Below, piece after piece: positions 50,866-63,010 of a stretch of 64,000 nt of DNA (within the stretch, counting starts at the first letter, position 1; every line of letters begins with the position of its first letter). Origin of the DNA: Diphasiastrum complanatum (lineage: Eukaryota; Streptophyta; Lycopodiopsida; Lycopodiales; Lycopodiaceae); the NCBI GenBank assembly GCA_029204225.1, contig CM055095.1, forward strand, positions 41,939,723-42,003,722, in the 5' to 3' direction. The position numbers and the translations under genes were made by a program. Below the pieces are notes generated by a model. It did no database searches, was not told where the DNA came from, and was given only the letters and a program-made list of their open reading frames with translations.

Positions 50866-52833
50866 TTGAAGAAGCCTAAGGTTGATCACCTTAGAGTTTT
50901 TGGATGCATATGCTTTGCCCATATTCCCTTGGTTCCTAGTGCATGCAAAGGGATCGTGGTTGGATACTCATCCACCAAAAAGGCCTATAGAGACTTTGTA
51001 CTCTCTACTTCTCAAGTTATTGAAATTAGAGATGTCTTTCATGAAGATCAGCATTCATCTTTTGAAGAGGCTGAGATCAAGAAGTCTATGGATGCATCAC
51101 CTATTATCGATTTTGAAGACAATTATGATGTGATGGGGTCGAGAATTGAAGAAGACTCTCCTCGGATTTTCTCACCAAGAAGATCCATGAGAGATAGATC
51201 CGAGCCTAAGAGGCTCTCATATGTTGACAAAGGCAAACAAGTGGATCTTGATTCCACTAATTATGTTTTTTATGTCGCTCATGAAGAGCCAAAGAATGTA
51301 CAAGAGGCACTCAATACCAAGGAGTGGTATGATGCCATGAAGCAAGAGTATGATGCATTGATCACCAACAATACTTGGGAGCTTGTGGATCCTCCATCCA
51401 ACAAGCATGTGATTGGTTGCAAGTGGGTATTTCGGATCAAGTACAATCATGATGGCATCATCAACAAGTATAAAACAAGATTATGTGCCAAAGGATTTGC
51501 TCAAATCCATGGACTTGATTTTGAGGAGACCTTTGCACCCGTTGCAAAGATGGTGACAATAAGAATTCTTATTTCTCTTGCTTGTTTCTTGAAGTGAAAG
51601 GTGTTCCTATTAGATGTATCCAATTCTTTTCTAAATGGTTATCTTGAGGAGGAGATCTATATGGAACAACATCAAGGATTCATCAAAAATGAGTTCAAAT
51701 AGTGCTTTCTCTTCAAAAGTCTTTATGGACTCAAGCAAGCACCAAGATCATGGTATTCAAGACTTAATTCTTTCCATATCTCACTAGGATTTACTCTTAG
51801 TGACTATGATCCTTCCATGTATCTAAAGTTTGTTGATAGTGATATTGTCATTCTTCTAATTTATGTTGATGACATGATTCTTTGTGAAAGTTGTATCAAG
51901 CTAGTTGGTGAAACTAAGCTAGCACTTGGATGTGAGATTAAAATGCAAGATCTAGGAGAAATACATTACATCCTAGGCCTAGAGATTGATTTTTATGAAG
52001 ATCATGTTTTTATATTCCAATCTAGATATGCTCACTCTATGTTGAAAAAATTCCATATGAGCATAGATACTCTAATGGAGCAAATTGTAAAAGATCCTAA
52101 TAAAGGTGATGAAAGATCCTTCGAGGACATCACACTTTTTAGGAGTCTTGTAGGCTCCTTGATTTGGCTTACCATTACTAGGCCCGATTTAAGTTTTTGT
52201 GTGCACAAATTGAGTCAATTTATGCAAGATCCTAAGATTCATCATTGGAAGATGGCCAAGAGGATTCTAAGATATGTATCTTCATCTTGTGATTATGGTC
52301 TACTTTATAAAAGTGAAGATCTATCCATTGTTAGCTACTCGGATTCGGATTTTGCAAGTGACAAGATGGATTGAAAGTCTATTAGTGCATACACTATGTT
52401 TCTTGGAGGCAATCTAATATCTTGGCTTTCCAAAAAGCAAGATACTATATCTCTCTCTTCATGTGAGGCCAAGTACAAAGCACTCACTACAACCACCAAA
52501 GAGGTGCTTTGGATCAAGAGACTATTATTGGAGCTAAAGTGCATCAAGGAAGATGATCAACCAATGATCAAGTGTGATAATATCTCGGCCCAAGCTCTTG
52601 CCAATAATCCCATATTTCAAGCAAGAAGCAAGCATATAGAAGTGGCACACCATTTTGTGAGAGAAAAGCTTATTGGAGGAGAAATATATTTGGAGCATGT
52701 CAACTCGTCCTCTTGTATTGCCGTTCTACTCACCAAGCCTTTGAGCAAAAGTGCTTTCATCAAGCATAGATCTAATCTTGGAGTTATATCAAGGTCAATG
52801 CTTAAATCTTCAAAGATAATTTTTTAGGAAGAG
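50866..52833 (+). pseudogene. Copia E: integrase end, RT and RNase H
   Basis: Truncated at the 5' side, the element starts KKPKVDHLRVFGCICFAHIP and runs through CKWVFRIKYNHDGIINKYKT, RLCAKGFAQIHGLDFEETFA to a stop at 51595, then (after a degenerate 200 bases) 51817 on: DIVILLIYVDDMIL (YVDD at 51862-51873), MQDLGEIHYILGLEI, LVGSLIWLTITRPDLSF, VSYSDSDFASDKMD, a stop, then LISWLSKKQDTISLSSCEAK and KHIEVAHHFVREKLI. It has the longest open frames of any Copia copy here (243, 185 and 143 residues), so it is probably among the youngest. Confidence 0.93.
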
Positions 52834-53562
52834 TGTGAAGAATTGAAAAAGATTATCTATGTTAGATATCAGGGTCTTATGTTTTTTATATCAAGCATCT
52901 AGGTGTAGGATGTTGATAGGACCAAATTTGGCATAGATGGCAAATTACCCATTTCCACTTGTAATGCCACTATTTAGCCAAAATAGAGTAAGAGGCTAAA
53001 CTCGTGCCAATTAGAGTGTAGACAAGTGTAACACTTTTGTTTGATGAAATTTAAGAGTTCCAATAGGATTTAGAAGTGGAACCTTGAGGGTCCAATAGAA
53101 TTTGAGATTTGCTCGAAAATGGTCCAATAGAATTTAGAGGTGAATGGATCAATGGTCCAATAGGATTAAGAGGTGGCAAAAGTGTGGTCCAATCATAGTT
53201 AAGCATTGTGGTAGCTCGTGGATCTACTAGTATCATTGTACTTCTCATTTGGATCTAATCGATTAAGAGATTGAGTGGATTTTGAGTGTAAGTGATTTTC
53301 TAGCTTTCTCTCTCTACCCGAGAGCTCATGATGATTTTCTCTCTCTACCCGAGGAGAGCAGCTTGTTTTCACTTAGAATAATTTTTGGATACTTCCCACA
53401 CGTGTGAGTGAGATTTGGAAGTGGAATGCATGTAGTAGTGTGTTTTTGCCATAGAATCAAAGATAGATCTTCAATCTCAATCTACTCTTGATCTTGGTCA
53501 TCCACACACCTTAGGAGATCACAAGTACATGTTGTGGTCAGTCCACACGTGTGAATTTAACA
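52834..53562 (+). repeat. 3' LTR of Copia E (end uncertain)
   Basis: Begins TGTGAAGAATTG after a purine tract (TAGGAAGAG, 52825-52833) and ends near GTGAATTTAACA. Only one copy is in the window, so the right edge is a guess; TCCACA at 53546 is an alternative. Inside, ATTTAGAGGTG / AATAGGATT phrases recur at 53050-53180. Confidence 0.65.
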
Positions 53563-53569
53563 AACAAAT

Positions 53570-53699
53570 GTATACATGAGCGAGACCTTAAAAATGTGAT
53601 ATCGTGTTGTATTACCCAAGAAGAATCACGAACACACTAAAATCAAAGGATCAACATTGGGAAGGGCCATATCGGATTCTCAATATTTTTAAAAACAAT
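53570..53699 (+). pseudogene. Gypsy integrase C-terminal tail
   Basis: Reads LYYPRRITNTLKSKDQ, HWEGPYRILNIFKNNC: the WEGPYRI motif of the integrase C-terminal domain of Gypsy elements. It is cut at 53700 by Copia C, whose LTR begins in the codon after KNN. Confidence 0.75.
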
Positions 53700-53973
53700 T
53701 GTTGGAGATTAAGCCCACAGTTGTCTCCTTGGAATCACAAACTCAGACAACCAACTTATTTGAAGAACGTCTACAACGAGCTTACGTCTGATCTCTAGGA
53801 AAAGGTAACCAATCTTGTCATAATTTCAAGTTCAGATGTTAAGTTTAATAACTTGAAGTCATTGAAGACTTGGCCATCTTCAAGGGCTTCCGCAAACTTG
53901 CATTTAGAACAAGTCTACGGAATACATTACTTTCGGGACAGTCTGCAAAAATGAACTATGTTCGAGAAAGCTT

Positions 53974-54163
53974 TGCAAAATGTTCGCGACAGTCCAAAAG
54001 TTCAACTATTTTTAACACCTTAGACTTTTATGCGAAATGTTTGCGACAGTTCAAAAGTTCAAATATTTTTTAACACCCTCAACTTTTTCACGAAATGTTT
54101 GCCACAGTTCAAAAGTTCAAATATTTTTTAACACCTTCGACTTTGTTCGCGAAATGTTTGTGA
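53974..54163 (+). repeat. 58-bp tandem array in LTR C
   Basis: Units begin GCGAAATGTTTGCGACAGTT at about 53974, 54032, 54090 and 54149 (the last partial). Similar, less regular units (TGTAGCGACACTTAGTG) lie at 16180-16240 in the other copy. Confidence 0.85.
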
Positions 54164-54510
54164 AGAGAGAGAAAATTCCCGAAGGTCATCTATTTTCATG
54201 AGTTAAACTGTTTTAAAGGCACCTTCGTCTTTTTAAGAGCACCTTTGCCTTTTTCGCAAAATCCCGAAGGTCATCTACTTTGAATGAGGAACGTTCCCAG
54301 CCACTTCCCAAAATTTGTGAAGTGAGAGAAAGGCACTTCCCTTATAAAGCAAAGTGAGAGAATTTGCAACGCCCTCGTCCACATCAACATTCCCTATGGG
54401 TTGATAGTATACACTATGTACAGTTGTCACAGAAGCCATATACTGCCAAGTACAACGGCTTATCTAATTAGGTGACAATCATTTATTGTAGTTAATACAT
54501 GGATGCAATC

Positions 54511-54518
54511 TATAAATA
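54511..54518 (+). promoter_or_regulatory. TATA box of LTR C
   Basis: TATAAATA about 810 bases into the LTR, followed by GATCATCCC; conserved in the minus copy. Confidence 0.5.
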
Positions 54519-55114
54519 GATCATCCCAGCACAGATTACATGAGATGCTCCGTCCATAAGACGTATTATTTGAGCCTCCCAGTTACGCTGTCATTCTATT
54601 TGTAATCTCCATTATTCGTGCTTCAGTGTAATATAGCACCAACGTGCTTTCTATCTGTGTATAACATAGAATGAATGCTTGTTGTAATTGAATGCACTTT
54701 ATCACTGTTTGATCGCGCTTGTTTACTTACTCTAATCAGAACACAAATGTCTATGACTCCTCAGTTTTTGATCAGACGATGACTGTCTTTGATGCCTGAG
54801 GGACTTGCAATATCATACTGCTCTTCCATTTATTTCAGAACCATACTTCACATGAATCTGATTCTCAGTAAGACCACACACAAACCATTTCTTATCTCTT
54901 CGGTGGACTAACGTACTCTTGGTTTTTGAGAGTATGAATTAATTTTTAAGATCATGTTGGGCAATTAGAACACTTAAAGCTGTGATTACATTTAGCATAA
55001 GCTGTCTATTAGACTGTTTTGCATTTAGCAGCTGATTGTAATGGGAGAGCTATTCCGCAATATTCCTGCTCTCTTCTCCATTCGCGTTCTTCTATCTCCC
55101 TTGCCCCATCACAT

Positions 55115-55128
55115 TGGTATCAGAGCAT
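55115..55128 (+). promoter_or_regulatory. Primer-binding site of Copia C
   Basis: TGGTATCAGAGCAT, a perfect complement of the initiator tRNA-Met 3' end, three bases after the LTR. Confidence 0.92.
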
Positions 55129-55179
55129 AGCTCATATAAATCGAGAGATTAAGTTTGTTTCATTTGTATTATTGCTAAC

Positions 55180-55779
55180 ATGTCTCATATAGGTAACTCT
55201 TCGTCATCATCCAACGAGGCTAGAATCATTGACAAGTTCAATGGTTCTAACTTCTGCATCTGAAAGTTAAAACTCCGGATGATATTGATAGATAGAGATC
55301 TTTGGGATGTAGTAGAAGGTGTTGACCTGAAACCAAAAGATGGTGATCAAGCAAAGGCATGGAAGATCAAGGATCAGAAGGCCTTAGCATGTACCACACT
55401 CAATCTGACCGGCTCCCAAATATCCCAAGTTACCACATGCAAAATCTCTAAGGATGTATTAGATTTGTTATCAAATCTCTATGAGACTCATGATGTAACC
55501 ACTAGATTACGTCTTAGAAGGAAGTTCTTTATTCTTAGCATGTCTGATTGTACTGCCATCACTTCTCACATCAACAGCTTCAAGTTAGATCAGTTATCAG
55601 TTGTAGGATGTTCTATTCAAATTGATGATGCCGTTATGACCTTGCTTTCTTCTCTTCCAAAGTCATATGAGCACTTTGTGGTGATGATCTCCACACAACT
55701 CGACCTCACTCTTCATATGTTAGCTTCAAATCGTTGCTTTGAAGCATCAAAGCTCTTGTGCAAAAGTGATACTGAATAG
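55180..55779 (+). pseudogene. Copia C gag (UBN2-type)
   Basis: ATG at 55180: MSHIGNSSSSSNEARIIDKF, NGSNFCI, then TGA where Trp is expected, KLKLRMILIDRDLWDVVEG, ACTTLNLTGSQISQV, RLRLRRKFFILSMSDCTAIT and VMTLLSSLPKSYEHFVVMIS, ending at a stop after LLCKSDTE. Apart from the Trp-to-stop change, gag is nearly open. Nothing of protease or pol follows; the element is cut at about 55790. Confidence 0.9.
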
Positions 55780-55789
55780 GGTAGTCCAT

Positions 55790-56099
55790 CGTTTTAATTT
55801 GGAGGTTCCCTATCAACTGCTAACATTTTCAATGCGCAACTATTATTTCATCAAATCATATTTGAAATAACTCCACAATGTGGCAAATCTTACGATTGTT
55901 CTGATGTCATCTTTATGATGTTTGTGATACGTTTTTTATATTCCATCTTCATTTTACTTAATATGCACATAATCGATTGAGGCTATAATTAGATCATTTT
56001 GTGAAATGATTGACAAATGGTATGATAAATCATTTCAAGAAAAATGCTTTTGAGATCTTTGTAAGACCATGTGAAACAATGCTTATATGATAAAGAAGG
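55790..56099. other. Non-coding DNA after Copia C
   Basis: No motif recognised. Confidence 0.3.
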
Positions 56100-56443
56100 T
56101 CCTAAGGTCCTCTAACCTGCTTGGTGAGAGAAGTTTTCCTACATAGACTATCCTTTGTTCCTCACTAGAGTTGGCTAGATTCATAGGTTAGTGGCCCTTT
56201 CAAGGAGATAGTCTTTGCAATGTCTTGGGATTTTGGCTCCCATCAACATTTTTGTAGAGCTATGATGATCTCATCTAGTGCATAGTCCTTGAAATGTTGT
56301 GGCACAACATGGTCTGGTTATTGGGTCAACCCTCTTGGAGCTATGTGGCTCTTACTAGTCTTTCTCCACTAGCCTCTTTGCCTTTGTACTCCTAATCAAT
56401 AAAAACTTAAAAATCTTATCAATGCAAAAAAAAAAAAAAAAAC
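56100..56443 (+). mobile_element. Poly(A)-ended retroposon tail (candidate)
   Basis: Ends CTTTGTACTCCTAATCAATA then AAAACTTAAAAATCTTATCAATGC and 18 A residues. A GC-balanced, T/G-rich 3' region with a terminal poly(A) resembles the 3' end of a plant LINE. The 5' boundary is guessed; no coding remains. Confidence 0.4.
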
Positions 56444-58480
56444 CACATAGGTTTACCAAGATTTCAATCTAAAAATTTCTCATTTATCACACTATTGTCA
56501 ATGCAAACATTTGCCAAGTTTTAAATAGCTCATTGCAAGTCTCTAACACAAAGGTAAATGGGCCCATCACTATTACCACTCACACTTGTGAATGCTTGCC
56601 ATGCATTAGTCATAGATGAATCCCAAAGAAAAATGAATGGAATGAACTCATACAAAATACTCATTTGGATCTAAAGTGCTAGCATATGTTTCACATACAC
56701 TACAATGCTTTTCACATCTTTTAAAAAATATAGAGATACCTACACTAAATGTAGCAACAACAAGATGAAATTGTCCAAAGCAAAACATAAATATGTAACA
56801 AATCATTTCGAAGTAGAAAACTAGAAAAAATATGTGATGTAGAAGAAAATTACAATGGTAAAATTTAAACACTTGTGACCCTGATATCCTTACAAGACCA
56901 CATTAAACTTGAATATAATTTTCCTATAGAATACTTAAAAGTTTTTAAATTTTCCATCAAGAATTAAAATAAAAATTTTATTGAGTCCTACAAGTGATAC
57001 TCATATGAAATGATTTACTTTGTGGAAGAGTTTACGCTCAATAATGAAGTTCTACCAAGAAACTATTTTATAATATCTCATAGCTCCGTGTGAAACAAAT
57101 TAATTTGACACTTGCTATTCATTTATATGCACATCTTTTTATGCGAAGAAAGTAGAAACAAATTGATGTGTACAATATTCAAATATCAATCTATGTGCAT
57201 TGACACGAACATTCTTCCATATTGAGGAAGTAGAGTGGAATGGTGCTTAGAATATTCATTTTGAAGAAAAAGTGACAATAACATAGGAATCACAAAGTAC
57301 AAGTAGCCCTACCAAGAAGTATGAAAGCTATGAGCAAATTCAGGTTAGTTTTATCCTAATCTATCATATAAAAAAAGCACAAAAGACAAATTACATCTTG
57401 TACAAATTCCAATAGATAGTATATTATTTTTCAGTTACAAACTAGAGTTTATCTAATGTAATTAATACATAATTTGATATTGTAAAACAATATCTGAAGC
57501 TATTATAGACATGGTGGAAAAAATCTGAAAAGCAGCTCCAAAATGCCAATGATAGAAAATTGGGTATGCTAATAAGTTTTTCTTTATAGTCCTTTCATTA
57601 TAAAATCTAGTAGTACCTACATCAAAGACATGCAAGACAATGATCCTATGCATTGGACATGGAATCATGTAGACCCACCTTTGCCTCTATTATTGTTGAA
57701 CTTTAATGACTATTCATGTGGTAGTAGAATAGATGTTTCAAAAGGTTCATTGTAGTGAGTGATTTTACCATGCTTTGGTATAATATTATTGAAGAATTTC
57801 AAGTAAAATTTACCAAAAAAAATTTGTAATTATATCTAAAGTAGTTTGTCTAGGTCCAAAACATGGATATTGAGTTGCATTATGGAATTGGGAATATACC
57901 AGATGGAAAAAGTGGTATATTTTGGTAAAGATATAAACATGTCAATTTTATTTATATGTCACATTGAACTTTTAGAAAGACACTAAAAAATTAAATGAAC
58001 ACAAAAATATATGCAAGCAACATAAAGACACAAAGAACTAAAAAGGAACCAAGATCACATGATAAAGAAAACATATATGATCAAGTAAGGTGAAGCATGC
58101 ATACTTATATCATGATAGTTAGATCATCACTTGGAAGATTCTTATGATAAAAAAAAGGTAACCAATGTCCCATAGCCAATAAACCACCAAAAACATATTA
58201 ATCTCAACACATATAGATATATGGACAACTACTAAGGACTCCAAAGACAAATATCAATCTTGTTTCTTCATGTATGCCTTGTCGAACTTTTTAGTTATAG
58301 CAAAGTTAGAAGAATACACCATATATCTATATAATGATAAATCATCAAAATTAAGAAGATTTATTATAATATCTAATTTATCTATATCAAAGTTGGGTGA
58401 TAAGGTTTTGAATCTTCTCTATCAAATACTACTGCCAAATATACAAAAATAAAAAAATAGCCCAACTAAAAAAAATTCTT
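56444..58480. other. AT-rich spacer, no gene
   Basis: Over 70% A+T by impression, with no recognisable domain, RNA gene or repeat family. Confidence 0.45.
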
Positions 58481-59130
58481 GGGAGTGTGATCACTAGCAT
58501 CATTAGTGCTATTGCCTTGATTTGTCACTCTATGCCTCATAAAGCATTCACTTGTACAATGAACAAATTCACAACAATACATTGAACTAGATAATTATTC
58601 ATGTTACCTTCATGTAAGGAAGTACACCCTTACATAATGAACTTGGATATTCGATTTCTACCCCTCTTGGCTCTATTCTTTCTCTTTCATTCTTCTTCAT
58701 TGTCCTTTGAGTTGATAGGTTGATGCTTTCCCCTTGCTTGCATGTTGGCATGTACAAAAATCATTCCTCACCAACTCACTATGCAATTCCTTCAAGGTAG
58801 GTACCTCTCCATGTCTCCTCAAGGTATTTTCACATAATTTAAAGAGTCAATGCAATGTGTCCTAAGGCTCATTTGTTATGATGTCTCTCTTCAACTCCAT
58901 AATGGATTCATTTGGCACATTTATTTTGATGGTGTGTAGAGCTTATCTAGCTCTCTTGTCAAATCTCAAATCTTTTTATGCTCCTTGAGATCTTTACTCA
59001 ACACCATACACAACATTCATTAGGTCATATATCACAAGTTTATTTTTCATCCAAAATTTTCAATTTGAGTGATTGAAAGAGGTCAATCTATCCTTGGATT
59101 CCAAGACTATGTTGCCATGAAGAGTGATTT
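58481..59130 (-). pseudogene. Decayed minus-strand coding remnant, unknown
   Basis: Across frames the minus strand reads coherent protein-like text: INVPNESIMELKRDI, LFKLCENTLRRHGEVPTLKE and LHSELVRNDFCTCQHASKGK. The Leu/Lys/Glu pattern with CTCQH suggests a gag- or transposase-like protein. I cannot assign a family; several stops and frameshifts break it. Confidence 0.35.
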
Positions 59131-60400
59131 GACTAGCATGTGAAAAACTAGTTTAAACTTGATGAATAGAGAATGCAATGCAAAAACACTAATCTTGTGG
59201 TTCCAAAATCCCTCTATATGTATGGAAACAAATCCTAAACACCTATAAGAGATCAAGAAAAGTTTAATTTGAAAGACTCCTACTCAGTTGGCAATTCTAT
59301 GAACATTGACAACAACACCATCCAACAATTTAGACTCAAATAAGTATTAAATGGAACCAAAATTGGACCTAAATTTCTATTAACGAAATATGGCTCAAAA
59401 GCACTGTAAGAAGCAGAGAAAATAGGGTATCAGGCTATTAGCTGATTTTATGACATAGCAAGATTGGACTAAAGAGAACATTAAAAAAAAATGAGTCATG
59501 AGTCTTGAAAACTGAAAAATGATATTTCTAATTCAACATACACTTCAAGGAGGAGAACTAGCAAAATCAATACAAATGACATTAGTGACTGAATGGAAAA
59601 GAGACAAATCATCAGCTAAAAGGGAGGACTAGCAATTGACATGGAAAAAGACTAGAAAATCGAACCACTATTGCAAAAAAGAAAAGCTGAAGGGAAAACC
59701 TCTTTCAACTCCTTATCACCTCATCTCATTCAAGGAGGATAACAAGCAATGCAATGCAAGTTGAAAAGAAAATGTTGTAGTGTACTCATGACGGGGGCAT
59801 TGACTTCCGGTGGGTGGATAACTCTCCCTCAAAATGTAATTAAGACAGGGACAATACTTTCATCATCCCTCCTCAACACCTTATGAAAAGACTATGGGGA
59901 AGAGGCATCCAAGTCAATGAGGCACATGGACAATGCAACAAAGATGAAAAGCCATAAAAATGAGGCACATGGGTCATGGGAGAAAACCACAAAAAACCAT
60001 AAAACGAGGGGGTTGAGACAAAGACACAAAAGAAAGAGGATATATAGAAAGCTCTTTGATGTCATAACTATTGTTCCTTTAGAAGAGAGAGAGAGAGAGC
60101 TTGTTTTTGTTTTATGAGAGTTCTTTTTAAAGAAGTGTTGTGATGGAAGACGTTTTTGGAAATGGATAGTGACATGACTCATTTTGTGAGAGTGAGTTTT
60201 GTATGAAGAAGACATACTTTCTATGAGGAAAAGTTTTAAATTTCTAGTGATTCGTCTTTTAGAATAGATATGAGATCAGAGTTTTGTCTTCCATTGGTAG
60301 TCTGTTTGATGGTCACGAAGGATCCATTAAGTTTAGGAGAAATCTATGACTTGCCACAGTTTGGACTCGATAGCATTTGAGACCACTATCCCATTTTAGA
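59131..60400. other. Spacer with (GA)n run
   Basis: No gene recognised. A short (GA)n run lies at about 60083-60102. Confidence 0.4.
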
Positions 60401-60419
60401 AAGCCTCTTGTTAAATGGA

Positions 60420-61130
60420 ATATTTCAGCTAGCATTGAGACTATCCAGAGTTGATCCCTCATGAGCTAGATTCAGCTGACTTTTGCATGTCAAAATACAA
60501 TGCGATTTATCCTGAGCCTGCACTGAGACTCTGATCCAGTGCCGAGCCAGGAGGAAACACATCTGAAATCATTATGTCAGAATTGAAAGCGATGAGTCGG
60601 GCGCGAAGCATAGCTGAAATTTTTGTACCAAAAGACAAGGTTCAATACCTCCGATCCAACACTGAGCCAGGAGGAAACACATCGTAAATCATTATGTCAG
60701 AATTTGAAAGCCATGAATTTCTAGTCCAGCGCTGATCCAATCCAGCTGACATTTGCATTCCAAAATGCAAGGCTAATATTAAGGCTCTGATCCAACGATG
60801 AGCTGCGGAGACATCCCACTAAGGGTGTTATGCCAAAATACAGCGCACAACGTTTCAAGTCCAACGTTGAGCCAAGACCGGGCATATCTGAAACTTTTTG
60901 CAAAGTTCAATGCAGCTAATCGATCACACTTTAGAAGGGCCATTTCTGAGCCAAAGTTCTTCTCAAAAGTATGCGTGATCTCAAAGCTCTATTGCTGAGC
61001 TAGATACTAATGAAGGAGCAGCTGATCCATTGCACTTCAGAAGAGCCATTTCTGTGCCAAAGTTCTTCTCAGAAGTGTATGTGAGCTCAAAGCTCTATTT
61101 ATTGAGCCAGAAACTAATGAAGGAGCTACT
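60420..61130. repeat. Degenerate tandem-repeat region
   Basis: The left part repeats GAGCCAGGAGGAAACACATC / ATTATGTCAGAATT blocks at 60545-60600 and 60665-60720 (about 120 bp). The right part holds two copies of a 107-bp unit (60914-61020 and 61021-61127) with AGCCAAAGTTCTTCTCA and AAGCTCTATT. All share TGATCCA and GAGC words, as in old satellite DNA. Confidence 0.8.
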
Positions 61131-62482
61131 ACTTGCCAATGATATGATATTTTTTGGTACTACTTTTTGAACCATAAATATCTCATACTAGCATCGGTTC
61201 TGTAATGAATATCACATTTCAAATATGAATTGCTACCAAGGAAATTAAGTTGCATGAGGGATTTGTGTCCAATGATGAGAATCTTGGCACACATACTCTC
61301 AGACTCCACTACACCAAATGCATCAAGATGAATGAGTGTCATATTTGTTTGAGCACAATAGGCTATCACTTCCATAGATGATTTACCAAATGATAAAGAC
61401 TAAGTACATGAAAGATGAAGTACAAGGTGTAACAATCAATCAGCTCATTATTACCAAAAAAACTTAAAGCTCATTACTACCAAGAAGGCTTAGACAAGCT
61501 TGATCTTCTACTTTTTCTCTACTTTTGTCATTATGATGGAGCTTGAGGTAAGAGTGTGTGAATTATTTTAACCTAGAGTTAGTACCTCTCCAAAATCAAC
61601 TTGTGAAATTAAGCCCTTTCGCAAGGCACCTCTTTAATTTAACATTTGACAAATTATGAGTGATTATGCACGAGTGGAGAGGTTGCCCTTGGCTGCAAGA
61701 CTGATTTTCTTAAAAAACATTAAGGCCGAAATTAGAACTTGGCATTTGCATTTTAGTTCACATTGTTAAGTGAAGAGTGCTTTTGCCTGTACACGTTTTA
61801 CTTTTTTCATTGCATATTTGATCTCCAACAGAACTTCAAGGCCGGAGTTCTCCAATTGTAGCTGGTAGTATTTTCATTTCTAACATAAATAATTAGATGG
61901 TGAAAAGAGTGGAGCAACTTCTGGTTGTGGATGCCAACAACTCCTCATGTGACATTGTGAACGTTTCTAGTTAGCTTCTAGAAGTCAGCTTTCATACCAG
62001 AATATCGGTTTCTGGAGGCAGATATGGAGCATCTTACAGCCTTACACCCTTCTACCACGCTGGTTTGACAGTTGAAAATAGGTGCTCAAATCAACACGTT
62101 TGTTAAGAGAAACTCCCCTGTATAATGTATTGCAGGACCCAGGTAATGGGCTGGAAACAGCTGTAGCTGCTGTTGATGTGGGTTCGGCGAAAATACTTGG
62201 AAAATGATGTGCTGACTCTGGAAAAAAATTTCACTCTCATAGCTGTGTGACAGGTGCATAATGTTAGGCCGAACTTCGAAGCTGCTGCACGTTGTGAAGG
62301 TATGAGATCTGATCATTAAAGTCTGCCGAAAATTATAACCGTCTACCTTCACATGGACAAGGCAAGCTGGACTAGGCTTTTAAGCACATGCACATGAAGA
62401 AATCCAGCTTGTGCGCTGCTTTCTCATCCACGTAAACACCTGCAGTTCTTTTTGCAATTCATTTGAAAGTTGCCTTAAATGG
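61131..62482. other. Spacer, no confident gene
   Basis: A minus frame of 88 residues at 62352-62086 has a Gln-rich bit (HQQQLQLFPAHY) but no known domain; its composition is more balanced than the surroundings, so a host exon or UTR is possible. Confidence 0.3.
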
Positions 62483-62571
62483 CAAAATTTTTTACTTTTG
62501 AAAATTATAAGAGCAATGAATACATTCCAAAATTTTTTACTTTTGAAAATTATAAGAGCAATGAATACATT
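62483..62571. repeat. Perfect 44-bp tandem duplication
   Basis: CAAAATTTTTTACTTTTGAA and the next 24 bases occur twice without a difference, separated by a single C. Confidence 0.95.
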
Positions 62572-62699
62572 ACACATTTGTAATGTACTTTTGCTATTTT
62601 TATAAAGTTTAAGAATCATCTTACGTTTTTTGTAAGGTACACTTTCTATTTTTGGAAAGCCGCACAAATCCAACTTGCTATTTTTGGAAGTCAACTTTC

Positions 62700-63010
62700 T
62701 ACAAATAGAAATAAAAAAAAAACTTTTTACACAGGGGAAGGCCCACAGGCGGGGGGCCTTCCGGGTTTGGAGGCGCCCTCGGGCTGCCTGAAAGCCCGGA
62801 AGATCCTCGCCCTAGGGCCTTTGTTGTAAAGCTACCTTTACAAGCTTTACTTCCAGCGCCATCGGCACCAGCTATGTCCCCGGCGCCAGCAGCGCCCCTG
62901 CTGCTCCCGGCAACAACGGCGCCGGTGCCGCTCCCGGCGCCACTGTGACCAGAATCCAGCCGGCGCCAAGTTCCTATGGCTGAAAATCTTTGATCGGTTC
63001 TAGCAAAGTC
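62700..63010. repeat. GC-rich island with hairpin
   Basis: An abrupt GC-rich stretch. GGAAGGCCC (62736-62744) pairs with GGGCCTTCC (62754-62762), and GGCGCC occurs repeatedly at 62870-62970. It resembles the island at 37.9-39.4 kb in words and architecture. The minus frame across it is Gly/Ala-rich and looks compositional. Confidence 0.7.

Larger units (their letters stand above)
53700..55111 (+). repeat. 5' LTR of Copia C, plus strand
   Basis: 1412 bp, TGTTGGAG to CCCCATCA. It matches the minus-strand LTR at 15003-16602. It carries a 58-bp tandem array at 53974-54163 and a TATA box at 54511. Confidence 0.88.
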
